Below, piece by piece: positions 34,179 to 44,719 of a stretch of 64,000 bases of DNA. Numbering within the stretch: the stretch's first letter is position 1; each line of letters begins with the position of its first letter. The notes beneath the pieces were generated by a model. It worked only from the letters and a program-made list of their open reading frames with translations. It did no database searches and was not told the origin of the DNA. Both the position numbers and the translations under genes were made by a program. This DNA comes from Catonella massiliensis (GTDB lineage: Bacteria; Bacillota; Clostridia; Lachnospirales; Lachnospiraceae): assembly GCF_016651435.1 (NCBI RefSeq), contig NZ_JAEPRJ010000001.1, positions 124,001 through 188,000 of the forward strand. The letters are read 5' to 3'.

Positions 34179-35570
34179 ATGAAAATGAGAAAAATTATGT
34201 CACTTGCACTTGTAATGGCAATGGGAGTTAGCCTATTGTCAGGTTGTGGAGGCTCAGGAGGAAGCAGCTCGGGTGCAGCAAAATCATCCGCAGCATCTAA
34301 AGCGGCTTCAAGTACGGCATCAGAAACATCGGGAACGGCTCCAACTGCCGGAAACTATACTGACAACGGAAGCCACGAGCTTACAGTATGGTGCTGGGAT
34401 CCTGCTTTTAACATCTACGCTATGAAGGAAGCGGAGAAGATATATCAGAAGATAGACCCACAGTTTAAGTTAAATATTCAGGAAGTGCTTTCAGATGATG
34501 TAGAAACTAAGATAACAACCGCTGCGACTTCAGGAGACCTCAGCACCTTACCGGATATCTTCCTTATGCAGGACAACTCATTCCAGAAATACACTACAAA
34601 CTTTAACGATGTATTCTTAGGACTCAATGATTCAGGCATTAACTACAAGGACTTTGGTGAGGCAAAGCAGGCGTATTCCACGCTTGACGGAGTACACTAC
34701 GGAGTACCGTTTGATAATGGAGCAGTAATTGCTGCTTATAGAACAGATATCCTTGAGAAGGCAGGACTTAAAATAGATGATTTTAAGGACATTACCTGGA
34801 GTAAGTTTATAGAACTTGGAAAGCAGGTTAAACAGAAGACCAACACACCTCTACTTTGTGCTACCGCAGGTTCAAATGATCTTGCAATGATGATACTTCA
34901 GTCCGCAGGAGCATCACTATTTAATGATGATGGTTCACTTAACATAGTTGACAATGGGGTACTTAGAAAGGCACTTGAGATATATCAGGAGCTTTACAAG
35001 GAAGGAATCCTTGTTGAGGTTACAGACTGGGATCAGTATATAGCAGCAATTCAGAGCGGAAGCTCAGCTGCTGTTATCAACGGCTGCTGGATTATAGGAT
35101 CTATTACCGCAGCTAAGGATTTTTCAGGAAAGTGGGCAATAACAGATATGCCAAAGCTTGACGATGTAGAAGGTGCAACCAACTATTCCAATAACGGTGG
35201 ATCATCTTGGGCAGTTACAACCAAGTCGGAGAACCAGAAGCTTGCCGTTGATTTCTTAAAGGCAACCTTTGCAGGAAGTGTAGAGTTCTACGAGACTATC
35301 CTTCCTTCATCAGGAGCACTTGCAACATATCTTCCTGCAGGAAAGAGTGAAGTATACAGCAAGCCACAGAAGTTCTTCGGTGGAGAGCCAATTTACTCAC
35401 TTATCACCGAATTTGCAAGTAAGATTCCAAGCAACAAAACAGGTGCTTATTATTACGATGCAAGAAATGCCGTAGGTGTGGCTATTAGCAACGTGCTTCA
35501 AAAGGGCGCAAACATTGAAGAAGAATTAAAGTCAGCTCAGGAAACAGTAGAATTTAATATGGGTGGCTGA
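34179..35570 (+). CDS. Sugar ABC transporter substrate-binding lipoprotein (SBP family 1)
   Basis: 463 residues; AAGAGGAGGAATTGGT before ATG. Lipoprotein signal ends at Cys23 (LLSGC), followed by a Gly/Ser/Ala-rich tether to ~60. The mature part has the family 1 fold: ELTVWCWDPAFNIYAMKEAEKIYQ (split: ELTVWCWDPAFN / IYAMKEAEKIY) and YGVPFDNGAVIAAYRTDIL near 175. It binds an oligosaccharide outside the cell; the lacZ gene in the same cluster suggests a beta-galactoside. A leaky terminator hairpin follows, which would raise its level over the permeases. Confidence 0.93.
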   Translation: MKMRKIMSLALVMAMGVSLLSGCGGSGGSSSGAAKSSAASKAASSTASETSGTAPTAGNYTDNGSHELTVWCWDPAFNIYAMKEAEKIYQKIDPQFKLNIQEVLSDDVETKITTAATSGDLSTLPDIFLMQDNSFQKYTTNFNDVFLGLNDSGINYKDFGEAKQAYSTLDGVHYGVPFDNGAVIAAYRTDILEKAGLKIDDFKDITWSKFIELGKQVKQKTNTPLLCATAGSNDLAMMILQSAGASLFNDDGSLNIVDNGVLRKALEIYQELYKEGILVEVTDWDQYIAAIQSGSSAAVINGCWIIGSITAAKDFSGKWAITDMPKLDDVEGATNYSNNGGSSWAVTTKSENQKLAVDFLKATFAGSVEFYETILPSSGALATYLPAGKSEVYSKPQKFFGGEPIYSLITEFASKIPSNKTGAYYYDARNAVGVAISNVLQKGANIEEELKSAQETVEFNMGG

Positions 35571-35603
35571 TAAAAGCTTAGCTTTTTAGCATAAGTCAGA
35601 ACG

Positions 35604-35659
35604 GGGCTGTCACAATAAAGAGAGAATAAGTGCTTATCTTTAATGCGGCAGCCCTTTTT
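35604..35659 (+). terminator. Partial terminator between binding-protein and permease genes
   Basis: GGGCTGTC (35604-35611) pairs with GGCAGCCC (35647-35654), inner TAAAGA/TCTTTA, then TTTTT. It lies inside the operon, so it probably attenuates. Confidence 0.65.
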
Positions 35660-35677
35660 GTAAGAAAGGAGACCATT

Positions 35678-36562
35678 ATGGAGGGTAAGAAAGGAATTAG
35701 CCTTGCCAAAAGACATCTTATGATAGGCTGGGGCTTTGTTATTCCTGCTACTCTGCTTATCGTTATCTTTAGCTTTTTGCCTATGTTTCAGGCTATATTA
35801 CTATCGCTAAAAAAAGGCGTTGGAACTCATATGATCTGGAACGGAATAGGAAACTATACGAGAATATTAAAGGATAAGCGGTTTATACAGGCAATATTTA
35901 ATACATTATTTTATCTTGTGATTCAGGTGCCTATAATGCTTGGTATAGCACTGGCACTCGCATCTATTCTCAATAACAAGCACCTTAGATTTAAGGGACT
36001 GTTTAGAACCATGATATTCCTGCCTTGTGCAACTTCCCTTGTATCATATTCAATGATATTTAGGTCTATGTTTGCAAATGACGGTTTCATAAACAACGTG
36101 CTTGTTAACTTCGGCTTTAACAGAATAGGCTGGTTTCAGAATGACTGGATGGCAAGGGCAGTAATCATAATTGCGCTTATTTGGAGGTGGACAGGATATA
36201 ACATGGTATTCTATCTTGCAGGCTTGCAGAATATAGAATACTCGGTATATGAGGCCGCTAAGATTGACGGTGCTTCTCCTTTCCAGTCTTTTAGAAAGAT
36301 AACAGTGCCTCTACTTAGACCGACTATTCTTCTTACTGCAATTATGTCAATTAACGGAACTCTTCAGTTATTTGATGAGTCAGTAAACCTCACAAAAGGT
36401 GGCCCTGGTATAGCGACAATAACAATGTCACACTATATCTACAACACCTCATTTGTAACGAGCCCTAATTTCCCTTATGCAGCTGCACTTTCGGTTGTTA
36501 TTCTTGTAATGGTAGGAACACTTTCGGTGATTCAGATGAAGGTAGGTGATAAGCGTGACTAA
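35678..36562 (+). CDS. Sugar ABC transporter permease (MalF/UgpA type)
   Basis: 294 residues; AAAGGAG before ATG at 35678, after the hairpin. An upstream in-frame start at 35630 would lie inside that hairpin. Six membrane segments start at ~16 (GWGFVIPATLLIVIFSFLP). The EAA loop is YEAAKIDGASPFQSFRKI near 186-203 and contacts an ATPase. It pairs with the next gene's product. Neither this cluster nor the one at 50085 codes for an ATPase. Confidence 0.93.
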   Translation: MEGKKGISLAKRHLMIGWGFVIPATLLIVIFSFLPMFQAILLSLKKGVGTHMIWNGIGNYTRILKDKRFIQAIFNTLFYLVIQVPIMLGIALALASILNNKHLRFKGLFRTMIFLPCATSLVSYSMIFRSMFANDGFINNVLVNFGFNRIGWFQNDWMARAVIIIALIWRWTGYNMVFYLAGLQNIEYSVYEAAKIDGASPFQSFRKITVPLLRPTILLTAIMSINGTLQLFDESVNLTKGGPGIATITMSHYIYNTSFVTSPNFPYAAALSVVILVMVGTLSVIQMKVGDKRD

Positions 36563-37361
36563 AACACAGAAAATTTTCGTTTATACATTTCTTACAATAG
36601 TTTCACTCATTTCAATCTTTCCAATTTATTGGATGGCTTGCGCAGCTACCAATACAAGTGTTGAGATAATGAGAGGAAAACTCATCCCCGGAGGATACCT
36701 GATTGAAAATTTCAAGTCTTTAATACACAATCAGAACCTAGGCAGAGCCTTCTTTAACTCAGTAAGAAACTCTGTTATACTAACACTGTTGTCTATGGTT
36801 ATCTGCTCGATTGCCGGTTATGGATTCGAAGTATACCATCAGAAGTCAAAGGACGTTCTTTTCACTGTGCTTCTTACAGCAATGATGCTTCCTTTTGTAG
36901 CAACTATGATTCCGCTCTTTACCATGTTCTCAAAAGTTGGGCTGGTAAACACATGGCCTGCCTTCGTGCTTCCGGGACTCGCTACACCGTTTCTTATAAT
37001 GATGTTTAGGCAGGCAGCAAGAAGCTTTCCAAAAGAAATCATTGAAGCAGCAAGAATGGATGGCTTATCTGAAGTAGGCATATTCTTTACAATGTTCGTC
37101 CCTACAATGCGTTCTACCTACGGCGCTGCCATAACCGTAACTTTTATGAATACCTGGAACAGCTACTTATGGCCAAAGGTAATCTTTCAGAAAAATGAAG
37201 CCACAACCATGCCTATGCTTGTGGCAAACCTCCTCGGAGGATATACAGTTGACTATGGTATGCTTATGCTAGGTGTACTTATTGCAACCATTCCTACAGC
37301 TGTAGTCTTCTTTATACTACAGAAACAGTTTGCGGAAGGTATTACAGGAGCTATAAAGTAA
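36555..37361 (+). CDS. Sugar ABC transporter permease (MalG/UgpE type)
   Basis: 268 residues from GTG at 36555, overlapping the previous gene by 8 nt (a GTG at 36546 is possible but further upstream of the GGTG ribosome site). Six membrane segments; EAA loop IIEAARMDGLSEVGIFF near 167-183; C-terminal QKQFAEGITGAIK is the usual MalG-type tail. Translationally coupled to the upstream permease. Confidence 0.92.
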   Translation: MTKTQKIFVYTFLTIVSLISIFPIYWMACAATNTSVEIMRGKLIPGGYLIENFKSLIHNQNLGRAFFNSVRNSVILTLLSMVICSIAGYGFEVYHQKSKDVLFTVLLTAMMLPFVATMIPLFTMFSKVGLVNTWPAFVLPGLATPFLIMMFRQAARSFPKEIIEAARMDGLSEVGIFFTMFVPTMRSTYGAAITVTFMNTWNSYLWPKVIFQKNEATTMPMLVANLLGGYTVDYGMLMLGVLIATIPTAVVFFILQKQFAEGITGAIK

Positions 37362-37380
37362 TTATCAAATATAGAAATGA

Positions 37381-40536
<3,156 letters not shown>

Positions 40537-40628
40537 TGATATAAGTCTAAAAATTATAAAACTCGTTTGGGGTTTGCTTGAAAAAGAAATTATTATCATT
40601 TGATGCTTGCATCATTTAATACTGTTTC

Positions 40629-40690
40629 ACCTGTATTGATACTTGCTGTATTTGTGCCTTAAGCCGACTTAGGCAGGTATTAATACAGGT
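40629..40690 (+). terminator. Large hairpin after lacZ
   Basis: ACCTGTATTGATAC (40629-40642) pairs with GTATTAATACAGGT (40677-40690) with one mismatch; an inner TGCCT...AGGCA hairpin sits at the tip. There is no U-run after it, so it may protect or process the lacZ mRNA end as much as terminate. Confidence 0.45.
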
Positions 40691-40760
40691 TATATAAGAG
40701 GTGTTAATCATAATCATTAATTATTAATGTGATTTTAACCTTAGTTTAGTATTATTATAT

Positions 40761-40855
40761 TTGACTTTTTGTGATTTTTATGTTAACATTATATCGTATT
40801 CTTGAAGTTTAAAGAAAGTCGAACTCAGTTCTCTAAACTTGTTCGTTAGCTCGCA
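40761..40855 (+). promoter_or_regulatory. Promoter and structured leader of the cold-shock gene
   Basis: TTGACT (40761-40766), 17 bp, TAACAT (40784-40789); start ~40796 gives a ~145-nt leader. The leader folds AAGTTTA (40805-40811) with TAAACTT (40834-40840), enclosing GAACT-C-AGTTC (40821-40831). Long structured leaders act as temperature switches in other csp genes. The rest of 40537-40760 is AT-rich. Confidence 0.55.
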
Positions 40856-40941
40856 GCACTACTAGAAAGGTATCTGCTTCAAAGCTCTTTAACTGGAAGA
40901 TTACGCAACTAATATTTTTTTATTTACGGGAGGATACCTAA

Positions 40942-41157
40942 ATGAACACAGGTGTAGTTAAGTGGTTCAACTCTGAGAAGGGCTACGGATTTATTACTAA
41001 TGACAACGGCGGAGATGATGTATTCGTACATTTTTCAGCTATCAACGTAGAGGGTTTCAAGACTCTTAACGAAGGACAGAGAGTTACATTTGAGACAGAG
41101 ACCGATCCTAAGAATTCAAGCAAGCTTAGAGCAGTAAATGTTTCTATAGCTGAGTAA
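40942..41157 (+). CDS. Cold-shock protein (CspA/CspB family)
   Basis: 71 residues, a single cold-shock domain. RNP1 KGYGFIT (~14-20) and RNP2 VFVHFSAI (~28-35) bind single-stranded RNA or [12 protein letters not shown] is the family start. It acts as an RNA chaperone in the cytoplasm. GGGAGG lies 10 nt before ATG. Monocistronic, with its own leader and terminator, directly upstream of ssrA. Confidence 0.97.
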   Translation: MNTGVVKWFNSEKGYGFITNDNGGDDVFVHFSAINVEGFKTLNEGQRVTFETETDPKNSSKLRAVNVSIAE

Positions 41158-41174
41158 TTTATAGCTGGTTCTGG

Positions 41175-41206
41175 GCCGTAGTCTTAGGTGACTACGGCTT
41201 CTTTTT
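41175..41206 (+). terminator. Terminator after the cold-shock gene
   Basis: Perfect 9-bp stem GCCGTAGTC (41175-41183) / GACTACGGC (41190-41198), loop TTAGGT, then TTCTTTTT. Confidence 0.92.
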
Positions 41207-41216
41207 ATAAAAATCC

Positions 41217-41549
41217 GGGGTTGTACCGGTTTCGACGGGAATTTTGAAGTTGGAGAAGCAAGCCGCAGGAATGCGTTAAATCCAAAATTAAATACAAACG
41301 CTGAAGATAATTTAGCATACGCTGCCTAATGGCAGCTGTCTTACCTGTTATACCTGCATAATGGGCTAAGGCATCGAATCAGCAGGAAACGACATAGCAA
41401 GGGGCTCGGTGCTATGGGCGTATTAGAGTCTACTAAAGCCTGAATTGTGCTGATTCAAGTCAGGTGGAGGGAATGTCAAACAATCAGCTAAGCTTGTAGA
41501 AGTACAATGAATGGGTTTTCGGACAGGGGTTCGACTCCCCTCAGCTCCA
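41217..41549 (+). ncRNA. ssrA: Transfer-messenger RNA (tmRNA)
   Basis: The 5' end GGGGTTG pairs with CAGCTCC at the 3' end to form the acceptor stem. ACCGGTTTCGACGGG follows the acceptor, and the T arm GGGGTTCGACTCCCC is near the end. Discriminator A at 41549 is followed by TTA, so CCA is not coded. The tag frame 41294-41329 reads, after the first codon, NAEDNLAYAA and TAA; the first codon appears to be ACA (Thr), where most tmRNAs use a GCN Ala or similar. It rescues stalled ribosomes with SmpB and tags products for proteolysis. Confidence 0.93.
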
Positions 41550-41721
41550 TTACTAAGGAACCTTGAAAACATAGTGTTTATGCGGGTTTCGGGAAATTTA
41601 GAAAATGTGAAACAGGTCGTTTTAGACCGAAAAAGACCAGTTTGAACCATACTAATTGGGGTATAACTGGGGTATGAAAAACGAACAATGTAAGAGTGTA
41701 TTGTGTAACTAAAGAAGCAAG

Positions 41722-41781
41722 AAAAAGCCTGTCAAGCCCTTTACCGAAGGCACTCGGAGAGTGGGGCTTTACAGGCTTTTT
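41722..41781. terminator. Bidirectional terminator between ssrA and the antitoxin-like ORF
   Basis: AAAAAGCCTGT (41722-41732) pairs with ACAGGCTTTTT (41771-41781); inner AAGCCC/GGGCTT extends it. U-runs on both strands. The stretch 41550-41721 holds no gene that I can support. Confidence 0.8.
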
Positions 41782-41799
41782 ATTATCTAGTATAAAACA

Positions 41800-41940
41800 T
41801 CAATTGTCTTCAATAAGTTCATGCTCTGAAATATTCTTTCCTGCTTTAATATCAGCTATTCGCCTTTCGAGCTTAGCTATATGTTCATCAGTGTAGAATG
41901 CATCCTCAGAAACATCCACCTTAGAATGATCTTGTTCCAT
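41800..41940 (-). CDS. 46-residue antitoxin-like protein (RelB/DinJ-type C-terminal pattern)
   Basis: ATG at 41940 with TTGGAGTG about 10 nt upstream; TGA at 41800-41802. It starts MEQDHSKVDVSEDAFYTDEH and goes on with IAKLERRIADIKAGKNI, ending SEHELIEDN. The pattern F-Y-(S/T)-x-x-(H/N)-I-x-x-L-x-x-x-I-x-x-(I/L)-K-A-G followed by HELIE matches the C-terminal toxin-wrapping part of small RelB/Phd-like antitoxins in related bacteria; the N-terminal DNA-binding part is missing. It lies 17 nt after the C69 dipeptidase gene and no toxin gene is adjacent. It may be an orphan antitoxin, an antitoxin remnant, or an independent small protein. Confidence 0.6.
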   Translation of the reverse strand: MEQDHSKVDVSEDAFYTDEHIAKLERRIADIKAGKNISEHELIEDN

Positions 41941-41957
41941 ATTTATCACACTCCAAT

Positions 41958-43466
41958 TTACGCATCTGACCTTGAAAAGCTGTTCTTCATCTGGCAGCTG
42001 GCACTGAAGACCACCTTGTTAAGTGCCTTTGTGGTCTCTTCTTCAAGCATCTTAACTATTTCTTCATTTGCCTTCTCACAGAATGAAATTTCAGCCGCTT
42101 TCTTATCCTTTTTAACTCCCTTTATGTATGAGGCAAATTCCTTATCAGACTTACAGATAATCTCATGATTCCGAGACACAACTGCTGTCTGATAGTGGTC
42201 TATATTTGGCAGACAGCGGTTAAAATGGGCATCTGCAATTACACCAAGGAGTCTGCTTGCCCAGTAGAAGTTGTGACTGTCAACATTTCCTGTTGTATTT
42301 GCAAGGTACTTAGGAGTCTTAGTGATATTGGCGTATAGTCCCACAAAGGAGTTGAATACATTACTTCCAAAAGCTATCCATTTGATGGCTTTAAGTGCGT
42401 CAGGCATGTAAGGGCGAATCTGCACAAGTGCAAGCACATCTGTACGGCTGATGCCTATTGGACGGTATAACTCCTTAGCGCCGTTTGCATAAGGGTCGTA
42501 AGGAGTATGCTGATAATGATTGGAGAGAACCCATTTGATGTCCTCAACTGTTATCTTCTTCTCAGGTACCCTGCACCAAGGAAGGTTGTCTGAAAGTGGT
42601 GTGTAGTCAGCATTATCACCTGTCCACTTACTTGTGGTAGTATTGAAGTATTTCTGCGCCACCCAGGCACGAGGGGTATTGTATATGTGGTCAAGATCAG
42701 AGTGAGTACCAAAGGTATCCCTTGGGTTAAAGGCCTTACAAAGGGCGAGGTCTAAGTGGTTATCAGCAATAAATTCTCTCAGATCCGCTGAGCAGAGATG
42801 GTCCTTCTTATTGCCGAAAGCATCTTCAAAGTCAAAGCTGTCAAGACCAAGCTGATTAGGAGCCACTACATAGCAGTCATCAGGGACACGCCTTGCCATC
42901 CAGTGATGGCCTCCTATACTTTCAAGCCACCAGATTTCATCTTCATCCTGAAAAGCTATGGCATTCATCTCGTAGGTTCCATATTTTTCAAGGAGACCGC
43001 CAAGCCTTATTACACCTTCTCTGGCACTTTTGATGTATGGAAGAACTATGGTTACTATATCTTCTTCACCTATGCCACCGATTTTCTCCGGGGAATAATT
43101 TGAGCTGCCTTTTCTGCCTTTAGCAGGGGAGTAGACAACAAGGGGGTCTGCTCCGAGCACCCTTTCATTAGAGGCTATTGTCTCAGTTGCAGTCATTGAT
43201 ACATTTAGTTCATTTACCCCACAGGCAGCCCAGATACCTTCGCCATCAACCGCATTTGGAAGTGAGGTATAACGAAGAGGGTGGGCAGGGAGTTCGATTT
43301 CAACATGTGAAATCACAGAACGGTAAACCTTTGGTTGTTTGTCAGGGGAGACAACAGTGAACTTTTTAGGCATAAAGCTTCCTGAGCCTGAATCATCATT
43401 TCTTGCTACCAAAGTAGAACCGTCATAACTGGCTTTTTTGCCAACTAAAATTGTAGTGCAGGACAT
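41958..43466 (-). CDS. C69-family dipeptidase (Ntn hydrolase, PepD type)
   Basis: 502 residues, family-normal. GGAAAGGAG precedes ATG. It begins MSCTTILVGKKASYDGSTLVARNDDSG; Cys3 is expected to become the N-terminal nucleophile after removal of the first residues. Further family motifs are NAVDGEGIWAACGVNELNVSMT (split: NAVDGEGIWAACG / VNELNVSMT) near 72-93 and WLESIGGHHWMARRVPDDCYVVAPN-like near 174-198. It hydrolyses dipeptides in the cytoplasm. Divergent from a LysR gene that may regulate it, and followed by the small antitoxin-like ORF. Confidence 0.92.
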   Translation of the reverse strand: MSCTTILVGKKASYDGSTLVARNDDSGSGSFMPKKFTVVSPDKQPKVYRSVISHVEIELPAHPLRYTSLPNAVDGEGIWAACGVNELNVSMTATETIASNERVLGADPLVVYSPAKGRKGSSNYSPEKIGGIGEEDIVTIVLPYIKSAREGVIRLGGLLEKYGTYEMNAIAFQDEDEIWWLESIGGHHWMARRVPDDCYVVAPNQLGLDSFDFEDAFGNKKDHLCSADLREFIADNHLDLALCKAFNPRDTFGTHSDLDHIYNTPRAWVAQKYFNTTTSKWTGDNADYTPLSDNLPWCRVPEKKITVEDIKWVLSNHYQHTPYDPYANGAKELYRPIGISRTDVLALVQIRPYMPDALKAIKWIAFGSNVFNSFVGLYANITKTPKYLANTTGNVDSHNFYWASRLLGVIADAHFNRCLPNIDHYQTAVVSRNHEIICKSDKEFASYIKGVKKDKKAAEISFCEKANEEIVKMLEEETTKALNKVVFSASCQMKNSFSRSDA

Positions 43467-43811
43467 AATATTCTCCTTTCCTTAATAAAAAACAGATTTA
43501 GTATAAGTTTACTTTACATTTTTAAGAACACATAAATAAGGTCGCAACAACCTACACAATTATAACATTGCGTACTAATAAAGTCGAGGAAATTGCCTTG
43601 ATAAATGATAGACATTTTCAATATATAAAAATATTGTGAACATAGTTGATTTGTGAGCCAAATAATGAGATAATAAGAGCTGTGCCCTATGTGAGTGCTT
43701 GCTTTTTATAGAAATTAGATTTTCGGAAATAATAATAAAACCTTTCTGTACACAGGATGGATATGGCTTGTTTAATAGGGACTACTTTTAGTATAGTTAA
43801 AGGGGAATAAG
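43467..43811. promoter_or_regulatory. Divergent control region, dipeptidase / LysR
   Basis: AT-rich, no gene. TTGTTT (43768-43773), 18 bp, TATAGT (43792-43797) could drive the LysR operon. CAATAT-ATAAAA-ATATTG (43619-43636) is an 18-bp dyad that could be a LysR-type site. No clear minus-strand promoter was picked for the dipeptidase. Confidence 0.35.
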
Positions 43812-44702
43812 ATGGATATTAACCACGAGTTGTATAAGGTATTTTACCACGTAGCAAAGACACTTAGCTTCTCGGAAGCATCCAAGGAGCTTTTCATATC
43901 GCAGTCAGCGGTGAGTCAGTCTATAAAGGTGCTTGAGAAGAGACTGGGGCAGAAACTCTTTGTTAGAAGCACCAAGAGGGTAAGGCTTACCAAGGAAGGA
44001 GAGATTCTCTTCAACCACGTAGAGCCTGCTATCAACCTGATAAGCCTTGGTGAGACAAGGATACTCGAGTCAAAATCGCTAAACGGAGGGCAGTTAAGTA
44101 TAGGTGCAAGCGATACTATCTGTAGATACTTCCTTAAGCCTATGCTTAAAGAATTTCACGGTAGATATCCGAACGTACACATCAAGGTTGTCAATGGAAC
44201 TTCTTTAAAATGTGTGGAATACCTAAAAAACGGGCAGGTGGATATCATTGTAGTAAATACACCTAACAGTGCGCTGGGTCAGATTGGTAAGGCCCTGCCT
44301 GTTAAGGAATTTAGGGATATATTTGTGGCAAATAAGAAGTCATTTCCTAAGCTCATCAACAAAGTATGTGAGCTTTCGGATATACAAAAGTATCCTATGA
44401 TGATGCTTGATAAGGCTTCTACCACCAGTGAATTCCTTCACAAGCTGTTTTTGAAACATCATTTGGAGCTTATACCTGAGATTGAGCTTGCAAGCAACGA
44501 CCTTCTCATTGACCTTGCGAGGATAGGGCTTGGTATAGCCTGTGTGCCTGATTACTGCATAGATGAAGAAAAAGAAGAGGAACTCTTTGTGGTAAAGATG
44601 AAGGAGGCCTTGCCTGAAAGAGGCATAGCTGCTTGCTACAATGACATGGGACAAACTGCCGAACCGGTATTTCAGTTTTTAAATATTTTAAAGAGCGAAT
44701 AG
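43812..44702 (+). CDS. LysR-family transcriptional regulator
   Basis: 296 residues; AAAGGGG about 6 nt before ATG. Winged HTH ~1-60: KTLSFSEASKELFISQSAVS then QSIKVLEKRLGQKLFVR. The effector domain starts at ~88 (GGQLSIGASDTICRYFLKPM) and has two alpha/beta lobes. The ligand is unknown. It is the first gene of a run with PBP1A (17-nt gap), YigZ and a nucleotidyltransferase; it may control these or the divergent dipeptidase. Confidence 0.93.
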   Translation: MDINHELYKVFYHVAKTLSFSEASKELFISQSAVSQSIKVLEKRLGQKLFVRSTKRVRLTKEGEILFNHVEPAINLISLGETRILESKSLNGGQLSIGASDTICRYFLKPMLKEFHGRYPNVHIKVVNGTSLKCVEYLKNGQVDIIVVNTPNSALGQIGKALPVKEFRDIFVANKKSFPKLINKVCELSDIQKYPMMMLDKASTTSEFLHKLFLKHHLELIPEIELASNDLLIDLARIGLGIACVPDYCIDEEKEEELFVVKMKEALPERGIAACYNDMGQTAEPVFQFLNILKSE

Positions 44703-44719
44703 ATTAAAAAAGGAGATGT

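Noticed and set aside
41423..41650. Minus-strand frame of 75 codons
   Set aside because: Antisense to the 3' part of tmRNA.
41550..41721. Possible integration remnant downstream of ssrA (GGGGTAT repeated twice at 41658-41680)
   Set aside because: tmRNA ends are common integration sites, but no integrase fragment and no second copy of the tmRNA end are seen in the window.
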